NCBI GenBank assembly: GCA_038329845.1
Contig: JBBQNJ010000016.1
Span: 1-64,000 of the forward strand
DNA from: JBBQNJ01 sp038329845
Lineage (GTDB): Bacteria > Planctomycetota > Phycisphaerae > Tepidisphaerales > Tepidisphaeraceae
Direction: 5' to 3'
Length of the DNA stretch: 64,000 nucleotides
Shown: in pieces, positions 1 through 8,079 of the stretch
Layout: each line of letters starts with the position of its first letter
Numbering within the stretch: position 1 is the first letter of the stretch
Translations under genes and position numbers: made by a program
Notes under the pieces: generated by a model
Database searches by the model: none
What the model was told of the DNA's origin: nothing
The model's input: the letters and a program-made list of their open reading frames with translations, nothing else

Positions 1-435
1 CAGGTTCGCATTGACTTTGACCTGCACCGGCTGACTGCTGTACTTCTGGAAGTTGACGATGCTAGACGAGTCCTGCACCAGGGCGGGATCGGTTCCAGCG
101 AAAATGACGTCGAACTTACTAGCCGTGCCATCGAAGGTAAAGTTGGGAGCGGAACTCGTGAAAACCATCCGATTAAGAGTGTAGTCAGTGCTGAGCGCTG
201 GCGATGTCGAGCCGCTGGTGGAGGTGAACTTCCACACATCCGTGTCGAGATTGGTAGGCCCATCATTGTCGGTGGCGGTCGTTTCGTTGTACCAATTCGC
301 CGCGTCCGACAGCGATCCGTTGACATCCCCCACCCACCGATACGTCGCCGCTGTCGCCACTCCAGAGACGCCAGGAAGGACGACTCCCGCACAGGCCACG
401 GCAATCAGAAACTGAAGGGAATTTCGCTTACGCAT
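1..435 (-). CDS. Exported surface/extracellular protein, N-terminal part (runs off window)
   Basis: The reading frame is open from an ATG at 435 to the window edge (145 codons, C terminus missing). The start is supported by a GGAGGT ribosome site about 6 nt upstream. Residues 1-29 form a signal peptide: MRKRNS, then a hydrophobic stretch (LQFLIAVACAGVVLPGV) and small residues ending VATAAT. The mature part begins YRWVGDVNGSLSDAANWYNE and is rich in Thr, Ser, Asn and Asp, as in autotransporter-like beta-strand or PEP-CTERM proteins of planctomycetes. It lies 78 bp downstream of a LacI-type regulator on the same strand, so it is probably co-transcribed or controlled by it. No catalytic motif is visible. 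Function is unknown; a cell-surface or matrix role is inferred. Confidence 0.75.
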   Translation of the reverse strand, partial: MRKRNSLQFLIAVACAGVVLPGVSGVATAATYRWVGDVNGSLSDAANWYNETTATDNDGPTNLDTDVWKFTSTSGSTSPALSTDYTLNRMVFTSSAPNFTFDGTASKFDVIFAGTDPALVQDSSSIVNFQKYSSQPVQVKVNANL

Positions 436-513
436 CTCAGACCTCCAAGAAAAAATACAGACCTTTCAAGGCACTCAACCCGGGCGAAACGATCGTCCGG
501 ACCCTTTACGAGT

Positions 514-1557
514 TCATAGAGCCAGTTCCCGCGGCGACGTCACCGTCGCACCGCGGTTCCAATGCCCGCCAACCGATCTCGCCGGCAACGGTGCCCGCGG
601 GTTGGCAATCTTTTGTTCGAGCATATCTACGGCCGACGCGCCCAGCTCCTCGCGGCCGAGCAGGACGGTGGTCACGTCGATTCCGGCCACGTCATATTTG
701 CGATCGGAGAAGGTGATCAGCGACAGGTCGCGCGGGACCGACAGGCCCCGCATCAACCCCGCGACCAGCAAGGGACTGAGCGTGAATCCGGAGTAGGCGA
801 CGATCGCCGTCGGCACATCGGGACGCCCGAGCACGGCATGAGCCTCCTCGAGAAGCAGTGAATCCTTGTTGGTCAATGAGCCGGTCAGGAAGCGCGGCTC
901 GAGGCCCGCTTCGCGCATCGCCGCGGCGTATCCGGCCCGCCGATCGGTGAGGCTGTAGTGTTCATCCCCCAACTCATCGGCATAGGCGAAGTCGGCGTAA
1001 GCGATGCGGCGATGCCCGAGTTCGATCAGCCGAGACGTCGCCATGCGGGCCGCGGCCGCGTCGTCGGGGCAGATGCTGTCGAACGGCTGTTTGGTGTTCA
1101 TCCAGATCGACGGGATGTCGTGACGGTCGATCAGGTCGCGCATCGCCTGGGGGACGTGATCGGTGTAGTCGATCAACAGCCCATCGGTCATCGTCTGGCG
1201 GAGGATTTTCGGCATCACCTGCTCGCTGGTGAGCCGTTCATCGGGCATCCTGGCCAGCACCAGCGACAAGTCGCGTTCGGCCACGGCCTGTTGGATACCG
1301 CTGAGCAATTCCTCGGGCAGATAGCTCCGGCTGTCGGCGGTGGTCGTCAACAATGCAACGCTTCCGAATCGTCCGGTGACCATGCTTTGGGCCGCCTGGT
1401 TGGGTCGATAGCCCAACTCGCGGGCCACGCGCGTGACCCGTTCGCGGGTTTCGGCGCGATAGAAATGGTGGCGCGGACTGGCGGGATTCAGCACATGGCT
1501 GACGGTCGGGAAACTGACTCCCGAGGCGTGAGCAATCTGTTTGAGGGTCACCGCCAT
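514..1557 (-). CDS. LacI-family transcriptional regulator
   Basis: A 347-residue DNA-binding repressor. Residues 1-24 are the helix-turn-helix (VTLKQIAHASGVSFPTVSHVLN), followed by the hinge region ending LGYRPNQAAQSM and a periplasmic-binding-protein-like ligand domain (about 62-347). Such proteins normally bind a sugar and release an operator. It shares a distinctive stretch with the second LacI protein in this window (DGLL-x-YT-x-HVP, IPSIW-x-N-x-KQ, PDD, LGHRRIAY), so the two are paralogues. A good promoter lies just upstream (TTGACA, 16 bp, TAGAGT). The next gene on the strand encodes an exported protein 78 bp away, a likely target. The ligand cannot be told from sequence. Confidence 0.93.
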   Translation of the reverse strand: MAVTLKQIAHASGVSFPTVSHVLNPASPRHHFYRAETRERVTRVARELGYRPNQAAQSMVTGRFGSVALLTTTADSRSYLPEELLSGIQQAVAERDLSLVLARMPDERLTSEQVMPKILRQTMTDGLLIDYTDHVPQAMRDLIDRHDIPSIWMNTKQPFDSICPDDAAAARMATSRLIELGHRRIAYADFAYADELGDEHYSLTDRRAGYAAAMREAGLEPRFLTGSLTNKDSLLLEEAHAVLGRPDVPTAIVAYSGFTLSPLLVAGLMRGLSVPRDLSLITFSDRKYDVAGIDVTTVLLGREELGASAVDMLEQKIANPRAPLPARSVGGHWNRGATVTSPRELAL

Positions 1558-1597
1558 AATGCTCGCTTTGAAACCGTCCTCTTGCTAACGATGTGAT

Positions 1598-1625
1598 ACT
1601 CTACTGCAAGCGTTATGAATGTCAA
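1598..1625 (-). promoter_or_regulatory. Sigma-70-type promoter of the LacI gene
   Basis: Read on the minus strand: -35 TTGACA (1625-1620), 16 bp spacer, -10 TAGAGT (1603-1598). The start codon is 41 nt downstream of the -10. The pentamers CTTGC (1581-1585) and GCAAG (1606-1610) form an inverted repeat around the -10, a weak candidate operator. Confidence 0.6.
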
Positions 1626-1761
1626 GAACTTTTTTCTGATTGGAAGTTTTTCCATGCAAACCGACGGCGAACAGATTTTTCACCATCGAACTCACGAGAT
1701 ATCCATGAAATCAATGACCGATCGCTTCGCTTGGGTCGCCGTACTGATGATCGCGGCACCG

Positions 1762-1930
1762 AAAAGGTGACATCCACTCTTCGGGGACGGGCAAAAACGG
1801 TGGATGTCACAAATGCCATTCACTTAAGGGCCAAAGTCGGCGAACTCAACAGCAGTCTTGGACCAATAAGGCGACTTTTCCCAGCCGCTTTCACGTTCAA
1901 GTGAATGGCATTCGTGGATGTCACCTTTCA
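1762..1930. repeat. Nested inverted-repeat element in a gene-free stretch
   Basis: The stretch 1626-2119 contains no convincing gene. Inside it, AAAGGTGACATCCAC (from 1763) is matched in inverted orientation twice: by GTGGATGTCAC at 1800-1810 and by GTGGATGTCACCTTT at 1913-1927. A second pair, AATGCCATTCACTT (1812-1825) and AAGTGAATGGCATT (1899-1912), is nested within. The unit therefore has two interlocking palindromes about 165 bp overall, with terminal inverted repeats of about 15 bp. It could be a non-autonomous mobile element or a structured RNA. No coding capacity is seen. Confidence 0.7.
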
Positions 1931-2119
1931 TACCCTTGCCCTGTCACCCTTGATGCCCCCCGATGCCGGCAGTCGCGGAGACACCAGCGCATTCATGCTC
2001 GTCACCGCCGGGGACGCATCCCGGCAGCGTTGATGCACCCCGCCCCGGTTCGGGCAGGCCAGGCGTTGTAATCCAAGCGCAGCGACATCAGTCATGACGA
2101 CTGGCGGACGGAATGGCAC

Positions 2120-2125
2120 TAAGAT
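2120..2125 (+). promoter_or_regulatory. -10 element (TAAGAT) 6 nt before a start codon
   Basis: TAAGAT is followed by exactly 6 nt and then the ATG at 2132, with no Shine-Dalgarno sequence. Transcription would begin at or next to the ATG, giving a leaderless mRNA. Same geometry as at 22053, 26686, 39028 and 47982. Confidence 0.45.
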
Positions 2126-2131
2126 TGCTTC

Positions 2132-2530
2132 ATGAGTTCTCCCATGAGCAAGAAAATCGTCCTTGTCGGGCATTGCGGGCCGGATTCGAGTTATCTTCGG
2201 TCGGCGGTTCGAAGCGCCGTTCCCGGGGCGCAGGTCGCCGCCGTGGATGATGAGACGGAATTGCGCCAGGCGTTGCAGACGGGCGTGGATTTGATTCTGT
2301 TCAACCGTGAACTCGATTACGGGTTTCGCCAGTCCGAAGGCGTTGAGTTGATCGCCTCGCTGAAAAAGGACTTTCCGGCAACGGCGATGATGCTGATCAG
2401 CAACTATCCCGAAGCGCAGGCCGCGGCCGAGGCGGTGGGCGCTGCGCCGGGGTTCGGCAAGCGCGAGATTGGTTCGCCCCGGGTGAAACAGGCGATGCAA
2501 AACGCCTTGAGAGTCGGGACGGAACGTTGA
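2132..2530 (+). CDS. Degenerate receiver (CheY-like) domain protein
   Basis: A 132-residue single-domain protein with the size and secondary-structure rhythm of a response-regulator receiver: a hydrophobic strand (KIVLVGHCGPDS), VDLILFNREL, TAMMLISNYPEA and a late Lys (GFGKREIG, about residue 110). The usual acidic pair after strand 1 is absent, and the phospho-accepting Asp is replaced by Asn (about residue 58, LFNREL). It probably cannot be phosphorylated in the normal way and may be a constitutive or protein-binding pseudo-receiver. An internal ATG (2144) is an alternative start. No kinase is adjacent; the next gene, dapL, is convergent. Confidence 0.7.
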   Translation: MSSPMSKKIVLVGHCGPDSSYLRSAVRSAVPGAQVAAVDDETELRQALQTGVDLILFNRELDYGFRQSEGVELIASLKKDFPATAMMLISNYPEAQAAAEAVGAAPGFGKREIGSPRVKQAMQNALRVGTER

Positions 2531-2711
2531 TTCGGTGACGATCGAGAAACGACCGAGAGATCGGCGATGGGTGTGGAAACCGGCGATGTAAAAAGCGTTA
2601 GGGGTCGAGCCGCAACGTTGATCCGGCGACGTTCGAGAAACGACCGAGAGATCGGCGCTGGGGATCGAGCCTGAATGTTGATCCGGCGATGTTCGGGAAA
2701 AAACTGCGAGA
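2526..2711. repeat. Three imperfect direct repeats between convergent genes
   Basis: Three related units start at 2526, 2617 and 2677, each beginning GTTGATYCGGYGA and continuing with a GTTCGAGAAACGACCGAGAG-like stretch (units 1 and 2 nearly identical, unit 3 shorter and more diverged). Units 2 and 3 also share the preceding GGGG(A)TCGAGCC, giving a 60 bp period. The array fills the space between the receiver gene and dapL and ends at the dapL stop codon. Each unit can also fold locally (CGACCGAGAGATCGGCG). Function unknown; a decayed tandem or REP-like array. Confidence 0.65.
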
Positions 2712-3944
2712 TCAACCCAGCATCTGTGCCAGACGATCCATCGCCTTCTCGACATTTTCCCGGCTGTTGAAGGCGCTGATGCGGAAGTAACCTTCCCCGC
2801 AGGCGCCGAACCCGGCGCCGGGGGTGATCACCACGTTGGCCTGGCGAAGCACCGTGTCGAAGAACGTCCAGCTCGCGGTGCCGCCGGGCGTTTGCGCCCA
2901 GACGTAGGGTGCGTTGATCCCGCCGAAGACGGCAAGCCCGGCGGCCTCGAGGCTTTTGCGGATGATCCGGGCATTGCTCATGTAATGTTCGATCAGCGCC
3001 TTGACCTGGGCGGCGCCCTGTTCGCTGTAGACGGCCTCGGCGCCGCGCTGGGTGATGTAGGACACACCGTTGAATTTGGTGGTGTGGCGCCGGCTCCACA
3101 GCTTGTGTAGTTCGACGCTCGATCCATCGCGGGCGAGTCCCGTCAACGATCGGGGTATCACGGTGAAACCGCAGCGAACCCCTGTGAATCCCGCCTTCTT
3201 TGAGAAACTGCGAAACTCGATGGCGCACTGGCGGGCACCGGGGATCTCGTAGATCGAATGGGGCAGCGAGGGGTCGGAAATGTATGCCTCGTAGGCCGCA
3301 TCGAACAGGATGATCGCCTTATTCGCCCGCGCATATTCGACCCAGCGGGTCAAAGCCGCGGCATCCATCGCGGCGCCGGTGGGATTGTTGGGCGAACAGA
3401 GGTAGACCAGATCGACTTTTTCCGGCGGGGGTTCGGGAATGAACTGATTGTCCGGGCGGGTCGGCAGGTAGATCAGCCCGGCGTATTCACCGCGATCATT
3501 GGCCGGACCGGTATGCCCGGCCATGACGTTGGTGTCCACATACACGGGGTAGACCGGATCGGTGACGGCGACTTTGTTGTCGCGGGCGAAGATGTCCAGG
3601 ATGTTGCCGGTGTCGCACTTGCTGCCGTCGGAGACGAAAACTTCGTCGGCATCCACGTCGCAGCCGCGCGATTGGAACTCTTCACGGGCGATCGCCTGAC
3701 GTAGAAAATCGTATCCCTGCTCAGGCCCGTAGCCGCGGAATGTCAGTCGCTGGGCCATGTCGTCCACAGCGCGGCGCATCGCCTCGACGGCCGCATCAGG
3801 CAGCGGCTCGGTGACGTCGCCGATCCCCATGCGAATGATCGGCGCATCGGGATTTTCGTTGGCATGAGCGGCGACTCGGCGCGAAATCTCGGGGAAGAGA
3901 TAACCGGCCTTGAGCTTGAGATAGTGGTCGTTGATCTGGGGCAT
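2712..3944 (-). CDS. dapL: LL-diaminopimelate aminotransferase
   Basis: PLP-dependent class I/II aminotransferase that converts tetrahydrodipicolinate directly to LL-diaminopimelate for lysine and peptidoglycan synthesis. The 410-residue product begins MPQINDHYLKLKAGYLFPEISRRV, the typical DapL N terminus, and contains IIRMGIGDVTEPLP, DGSKCDTGNI, YLCSPNNPTGA, and the PLP-lysine region SFSKKAGFTGVRCG. The frame extends 12 codons further upstream to a TTG (3980), but the ATG at 3944 matches the family start. Planctomycetes commonly use the DapL route. RpiB-like is the next gene upstream on this strand. Confidence 0.95.
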   Translation of the reverse strand: MPQINDHYLKLKAGYLFPEISRRVAAHANENPDAPIIRMGIGDVTEPLPDAAVEAMRRAVDDMAQRLTFRGYGPEQGYDFLRQAIAREEFQSRGCDVDADEVFVSDGSKCDTGNILDIFARDNKVAVTDPVYPVYVDTNVMAGHTGPANDRGEYAGLIYLPTRPDNQFIPEPPPEKVDLVYLCSPNNPTGAAMDAAALTRWVEYARANKAIILFDAAYEAYISDPSLPHSIYEIPGARQCAIEFRSFSKKAGFTGVRCGFTVIPRSLTGLARDGSSVELHKLWSRRHTTKFNGVSYITQRGAEAVYSEQGAAQVKALIEHYMSNARIIRKSLEAAGLAVFGGINAPYVWAQTPGGTASWTFFDTVLRQANVVITPGAGFGACGEGYFRISAFNSRENVEKAMDRLAQMLG

Positions 3945-4013
3945 GGCGGCTCGATTACCGCCGAACTCACCGGACCGCAAGTCCGCCGCCTCGCCACCCC
4001 ATCGGCGCGACGT

Positions 4014-4499
4014 TCAATTCGGCTTGGCGGTGCCACTGGCATCTGTGCGGACCGATCGCTCATCGCATTCGAGGCGGGCGATCTTCTCGACCCGCCGAAC
4101 GTGGCGACCCTCGCCAAAACCACAGGCCAGGAAGGTGCTGACGATGCCGCGAACCTGGTCTTCGCTGAGAAGATCCGCGCCCAGGCAAAGCACGTTGCAG
4201 TGATGGTGCTCGCGGGCCCGGCGGGCCGTTACCTCATCGTGGACCATCGCCGCCCGGATCCCGAGGATCTTATTGGCGGTGACGGTCATCCCGATCCCGC
4301 TGCCATCAAGAAGGATGGCGACTTCGCACTCGCCGCGGGCCACGGCGCGGGAGGCGGCGGCGGCGAAATCGGGGTAATCGCAACTTCCCGGTCCGTCGCA
4401 GCCAAAATCATCGAGGTCGTGGCCCATGCGCTTAAGGACCGGCATCAGCCGCTTCTTGGCTTCGTACCCGCGATGATCCGAGGCGACAGCGATCTTCAT
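4014..4499 (-). CDS. rpiB: RpiB/LacAB-family sugar-phosphate isomerase
   Basis: A 161-residue protein of the ribose-5-phosphate isomerase B family, which interconverts ribose 5-phosphate and ribulose 5-phosphate (some members act on other sugar phosphates). Family landmarks: MKIAVASDHRGYEAK at the N terminus, DYPDFA, a phosphate-binding loop DGSGIGMTVTANK and GIRAAMVHDEVTARRAREHHHCNVLCLG. The Cys that usually acts as catalytic base (CGTGIG) is Asp here (residue 65, DGSGIG), which may alter mechanism or substrate. The last ~18 residues form a non-conserved tail. It is transcribed toward dapL with 69 bp between. Confidence 0.85.
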   Translation of the reverse strand: MKIAVASDHRGYEAKKRLMPVLKRMGHDLDDFGCDGPGSCDYPDFAAAASRAVARGECEVAILLDGSGIGMTVTANKILGIRAAMVHDEVTARRAREHHHCNVLCLGADLLSEDQVRGIVSTFLACGFGEGRHVRRVEKIARLECDERSVRTDASGTAKPN

Positions 4500-4706
4500 G
4501 AGGCAATTACGCTCCGAGGTGCCATTCTATGATTGAGCCACGCCGTTGGGAAGTGAGACGGGACAATTTGCAACGGGCAACGGGTCGGGGCCGCGGCCAT
4601 GAGGGCGGCGGAGGCGGGCGGTTGGCCATGGCACCCGCCGCCGTCGGGGAAGGAAACGGGATTGCCCATGGTGAACCGGGGCGGCGCGACGGTAGAGTCT
4701 GGCGCG

Positions 4707-6671
4707 ATGGCACGTTTGCCCAACAGCGGTGGCTCGAACCGAACCCTGGCTCTTTTGGCCGCGGCGGCCATCATCGCCGCGCTGTACTTGGCGCGGGATG
4801 TGTTGATCCCTCTGTCATTGTCGGTGTTGCTGAGTTTTCTGCTGGTGCCGCTGGTCACGCGATTGGAGCGGTTGGGCCTGGGGCGAATCCCCGCGGTGCT
4901 GGGGGTAGTGTTTTTCGGCTTCGCCTTGATCGGACTGATGGGGTGGCTGGTGGTCAGTTCGCTGATCGACCTGGGCAACGAGCTTCCCGGCTATCGCGAC
5001 GACATTCGTCGGAAAATCGCCGAAGTGCGAGGGAGCACGGGCGGAGTCCAGAAGATTCAGCAATTCGTGGAGGATGTGACCAGCACAACCGAGCCGACGA
5101 CCGCCGCTTCGACGCAAAGCGTCACTCGACCGGCCACCTCCGGCGAGATTGCGCCGACGACGTCGGCGGCCGCGGCGCTGGCGCCGATCAAGGCGGCATC
5201 CGCGGTCGAGTCATCGTCGGCACCGCCGGCAACGCAGCCCGGGCTGCGCCGGAACAATCCATTGTGGGTCGCGCAAGCCGAGTCGCAGGCGGGTCCGATC
5301 GAGCTGTTGCAAAACACGGTCGGGCGGCTGCTCTCCCCGCTGGGCACCGCCGCCATCGTCCTTATTTTTGTCATCTTCATGCTGCTGGAGAAGGATGAGC
5401 TGCGCGATCGCTTCATCCGGCTGGTCAACCAGGACGACATGACGATTACCACGCAGGCGATGGACGATGCGGCCCAGCGCGTCAGCCGCTATCTGCTCAT
5501 GCAACTGCTGGTCAACGGCAGCTACGGCCTGGTCATCGGCCTGGGACTGTTGGCGCTGGGCGTGCCCAACGCGCTGCTATGGGGGCTGCTGTGCGCCTTG
5601 TTTCGGTTCGTCCCGTATATCGGGCCGTGGATCGCGGCGGCGTTTCCGATCATCCTGTCGATCGCCGTGTTCCCGGGCTGGCGCGAGGCCATTTACGTGG
5701 TTTTGCTCTTCGTCATTGTCGAGATCATCTCCAACAATGTGATGGAGCCGTGGCTGTACGGATCGAGTACCGGCATGAGCGCCATGGCGGTGCTGACCGC
5801 GGCGGTCTTCTGGACCTGGCTGTGGGGACCGATCGGGCTGCTTCTCAGCACGCCGCTGACTGTTTGTGTCGTGGTTCTGGGCAAGTACGTCCCCTCGATG
5901 AAGTTCCTCGACATTTTGCTCGGCGACAGCCCGGTCCTCTCCCCGGAGATGCGCATCTATCAGCGGCTGCTGGCGCAAGATCCGGAAGAGGCGATGGACG
6001 TGCTGGAAGAGGCGCTGCCGGGGAAGCCGCTGGTCGAGTTATACGATCAGGCGTTGATCCCGGCGATGATGCTCGCCGAGCAGGATCGCCACCGGGGACG
6101 GCTCGACGAAGTACGATGGAAGTTTATCCGCCAGGGATTCCACGACATGGTCGAAGAACTCGGTGAAGCGGCACGGCCCGATGATGCACCTCCCGCGGAG
6201 CAATCGACCGGCGCGTTCGTTTTGATCCTGCCGGCCCGCGATCAGGCCGACGAGATCGTCGCGGTGATGCTCAGCCAGGTCCTGCGACAGGCCGGATGCG
6301 CCGTCGAAAGCCTGAGCATCGATTCGCTCGCCAGCGAGATGGTCGCGGCGGTCGAATCGCGCCGTCCCCGCGTAGTGTGCATTTCGGCCCTGCCCCCCTC
6401 GGCGATCATCCATGCCCGCTATCTCTGCAAACGCCTCAAAACCCATCTTCTCGATCCCGTCGGCGATCCATCATCGGATAACGTCGATGCCGCCGCCAAG
6501 GAGCTGCGCGGTCGAGCCGCCATGCTCGTGATCGGCTTGTGGAACTCGCGCAGCGACTTGACCAAGGCGCGCCGGCGGCTGCTCTGCCGCGAACACGACG
6601 TGATCGTCACCACGCTGGGGGAGATGCTGCGACATGTCCAGCCCATGCTTGGCGGGGCTCGAAAAGGCTGA
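4707..6671 (+). CDS. AI-2E family (PerM-type) permease with C-terminal cobalamin-binding-like domain
   Basis: A polytopic inner-membrane protein of the AI-2E exporter/PerM superfamily. The N-terminal ~420 residues hold the membrane domain: two helices at the start (ALLAAAAIIAALYLARDVLIPLSLSVLLSFLL), a soluble Ala/Thr-rich loop, then LIFVIFMLLEKDELRDRFIRL and four further helices ending PLTVCVVVLGKYV. Then comes a cytoplasmic region (LYDQALIPAMMLAEQDRHRGRL) and a Rossmann-like C-terminal domain (GAFVLILPARDQADEIVAVMLSQVLRQAGCAVE onward) similar to B12-binding folds but lacking the cobalamin DxHxxG motif. The frame opens at 4599; ATG 4707 was chosen from family N-terminal length, with ATG 4668 possible. 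Substrate unknown. Confidence 0.85.
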   Translation: MARLPNSGGSNRTLALLAAAAIIAALYLARDVLIPLSLSVLLSFLLVPLVTRLERLGLGRIPAVLGVVFFGFALIGLMGWLVVSSLIDLGNELPGYRDDIRRKIAEVRGSTGGVQKIQQFVEDVTSTTEPTTAASTQSVTRPATSGEIAPTTSAAAALAPIKAASAVESSSAPPATQPGLRRNNPLWVAQAESQAGPIELLQNTVGRLLSPLGTAAIVLIFVIFMLLEKDELRDRFIRLVNQDDMTITTQAMDDAAQRVSRYLLMQLLVNGSYGLVIGLGLLALGVPNALLWGLLCALFRFVPYIGPWIAAAFPIILSIAVFPGWREAIYVVLLFVIVEIISNNVMEPWLYGSSTGMSAMAVLTAAVFWTWLWGPIGLLLSTPLTVCVVVLGKYVPSMKFLDILLGDSPVLSPEMRIYQRLLAQDPEEAMDVLEEALPGKPLVELYDQALIPAMMLAEQDRHRGRLDEVRWKFIRQGFHDMVEELGEAARPDDAPPAEQSTGAFVLILPARDQADEIVAVMLSQVLRQAGCAVESLSIDSLASEMVAAVESRRPRVVCISALPPSAIIHARYLCKRLKTHLLDPVGDPSSDNVDAAAKELRGRAAMLVIGLWNSRSDLTKARRRLLCREHDVIVTTLGEMLRHVQPMLGGARKG

Positions 6672-6920
6672 AGCGAGTGGACGACAGCTTGGGGACGGTC
6701 CAGTTTCTCGAACGGGTTCATCGCGCTCGGCTCATTTCCGGCGGCGCTTTCAACACTGAGCGGGGCGCGGTATCGTGATGAAGGTTGCGGCGGGCAGGCT
6801 CGATGGAACGGCCTTGCGCCGCGGCCTGCCGGGTTGGGGGTTTGGGCGTTCGGCCCCGGCGCGGCGGACGGGGGCGGATTCGTCGGGCCGGGCGTAAAAG
6901 CCGGCAGTTAAGGAGATCGC

Positions 6921-7982
6921 GTGATTCTGGATTGGTTCAGCGGGATGTTCAGCGTCGATATGGGCATCGACCTGGGCACCTGCAACACTCTGGTGTGCGT
7001 TAAGGGCGAAGGGATTGTCCTGAACGAACCGAGCGTGGTCGCCGTCAAAAAAGGGACCAACCGCGTTTTACAAAACGGGCAGGCCGTGGGATTGGTTGCC
7101 AAGGAGATGCTGGGCAAAACCCCCGGGAGCATCACCGCCATCCGCCCGCTGAAGGATGGGGTGATCAGCGACTTCGAGATCACCGAGGCGATGCTCAGCT
7201 ACTTCATTCGCCGGGTGCATGGGCGCCGGCATTTCATCGGGCCGAGGGTGGTGATCGCGATTCCGTCGGGGATCACGGCGGTAGAGAAGCGAGCGGTGCT
7301 GGATTCGGCCGAGCGGGCCGGGGCGAGGCGGGTGTTCCTGGTCGAAGAGCCTATGGCCGCGGCGATCGGCGCGGGGCTGCCGGTCACCGAACCCACGGCG
7401 AGCATGATCGTGGACATCGGCGGGGGAACCACCGAAGTGGCGATCATCTCACTGGCCGACATCAGCGTCTGCGAATCGGTGCGCGTCGCCGGCGACGACT
7501 TTGACGCCGCCATCGTCGAACACATGAAAAAGACGTACAACATGGCGATCGGCGAGCAGATGGCCGAGAAGATCAAGATTGAGATTGGCTCGGCGGCGCC
7601 GATGGCCGACGGGGGAGCCGAGCCGACCATGGACGTCCGCGGGCGCGACCTGATCAGCGGTCTGCCGAGAAAGACCAGCGTTACCAGTGCCGAAATCCGC
7701 GAGGCGCTTCAGGAGCCGGTCACGCGGATCGTCGAGGCCGTCACGCGAACGCTCGAACTGGCCGAGCCGGAGCTGGCCGCGGACCTGGTGGACAACGGCA
7801 TCACCATGGCCGGCGGATCGAGCATGTTGCGCGGGCTAAGCACGGTGATCAGCAACGCCACCGGACTGGATGTGCGCCTGGCTGAAGATCCGCTGACCTG
7901 CGTGGCCCGCGGCACCAGCGTCTACCTCGATAACCTCGAGTTGTGGAAGGACACCATGGAGAGCGACGCCGACGACATCTGA
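6921..7982 (+). CDS. mreB: Rod shape-determining actin homologue MreB
   Basis: A 353-residue bacterial actin that polymerises under the inner membrane and positions the cell-elongation machinery. Sequence landmarks: phosphate loop 1 DMGIDLGTCNTLV, GKTPGSITAIRPLKDGVISDFE, IAIPSGITAVEKRAV, phosphate loop 2 MIVDIGGGTTEVAII and adenosine motif MAGGSSMLRGL. The GTG start is preceded by AAGGAG at 6910-6915. First gene of the rod operon (mreB, mreC, mreD, mrdA, membrane protein, rodA). Its presence suggests a rod-type elongation mode with peptidoglycan, not universal in planctomycetes. Confidence 0.97.
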   Translation: MILDWFSGMFSVDMGIDLGTCNTLVCVKGEGIVLNEPSVVAVKKGTNRVLQNGQAVGLVAKEMLGKTPGSITAIRPLKDGVISDFEITEAMLSYFIRRVHGRRHFIGPRVVIAIPSGITAVEKRAVLDSAERAGARRVFLVEEPMAAAIGAGLPVTEPTASMIVDIGGGTTEVAIISLADISVCESVRVAGDDFDAAIVEHMKKTYNMAIGEQMAEKIKIEIGSAAPMADGGAEPTMDVRGRDLISGLPRKTSVTSAEIREALQEPVTRIVEAVTRTLELAEPELAADLVDNGITMAGGSSMLRGLSTVISNATGLDVRLAEDPLTCVARGTSVYLDNLELWKDTMESDADDI

Positions 7983-8079
7983 TCGCCGGTGCCGCGTTGA
8001 TCGCGGCCGGACGGCGGCGCCGTTTCCGGCACGCCCGACTCGATTCGATTGATTGTTGTTCATCGCCGCGGCGGCAGGG

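Noticed and set aside
485..500. ACGATCGT palindrome between the first LacI gene and its neighbour as an operator
   Set aside because: Only 8 bp and common in GC-rich DNA; no match to the operator at 21688.
1593..1904. A 103-codon plus-strand frame upstream of the receiver gene
   Set aside because: It covers the LacI promoter and the nested inverted repeats, and shows no protein-like composition or ribosome site.
1928..2755. A 275-codon minus-strand frame
   Set aside because: It runs through the tandem repeats and opposite the receiver gene, has low-complexity translated repeats (TSPDQ-type) and no start signal.
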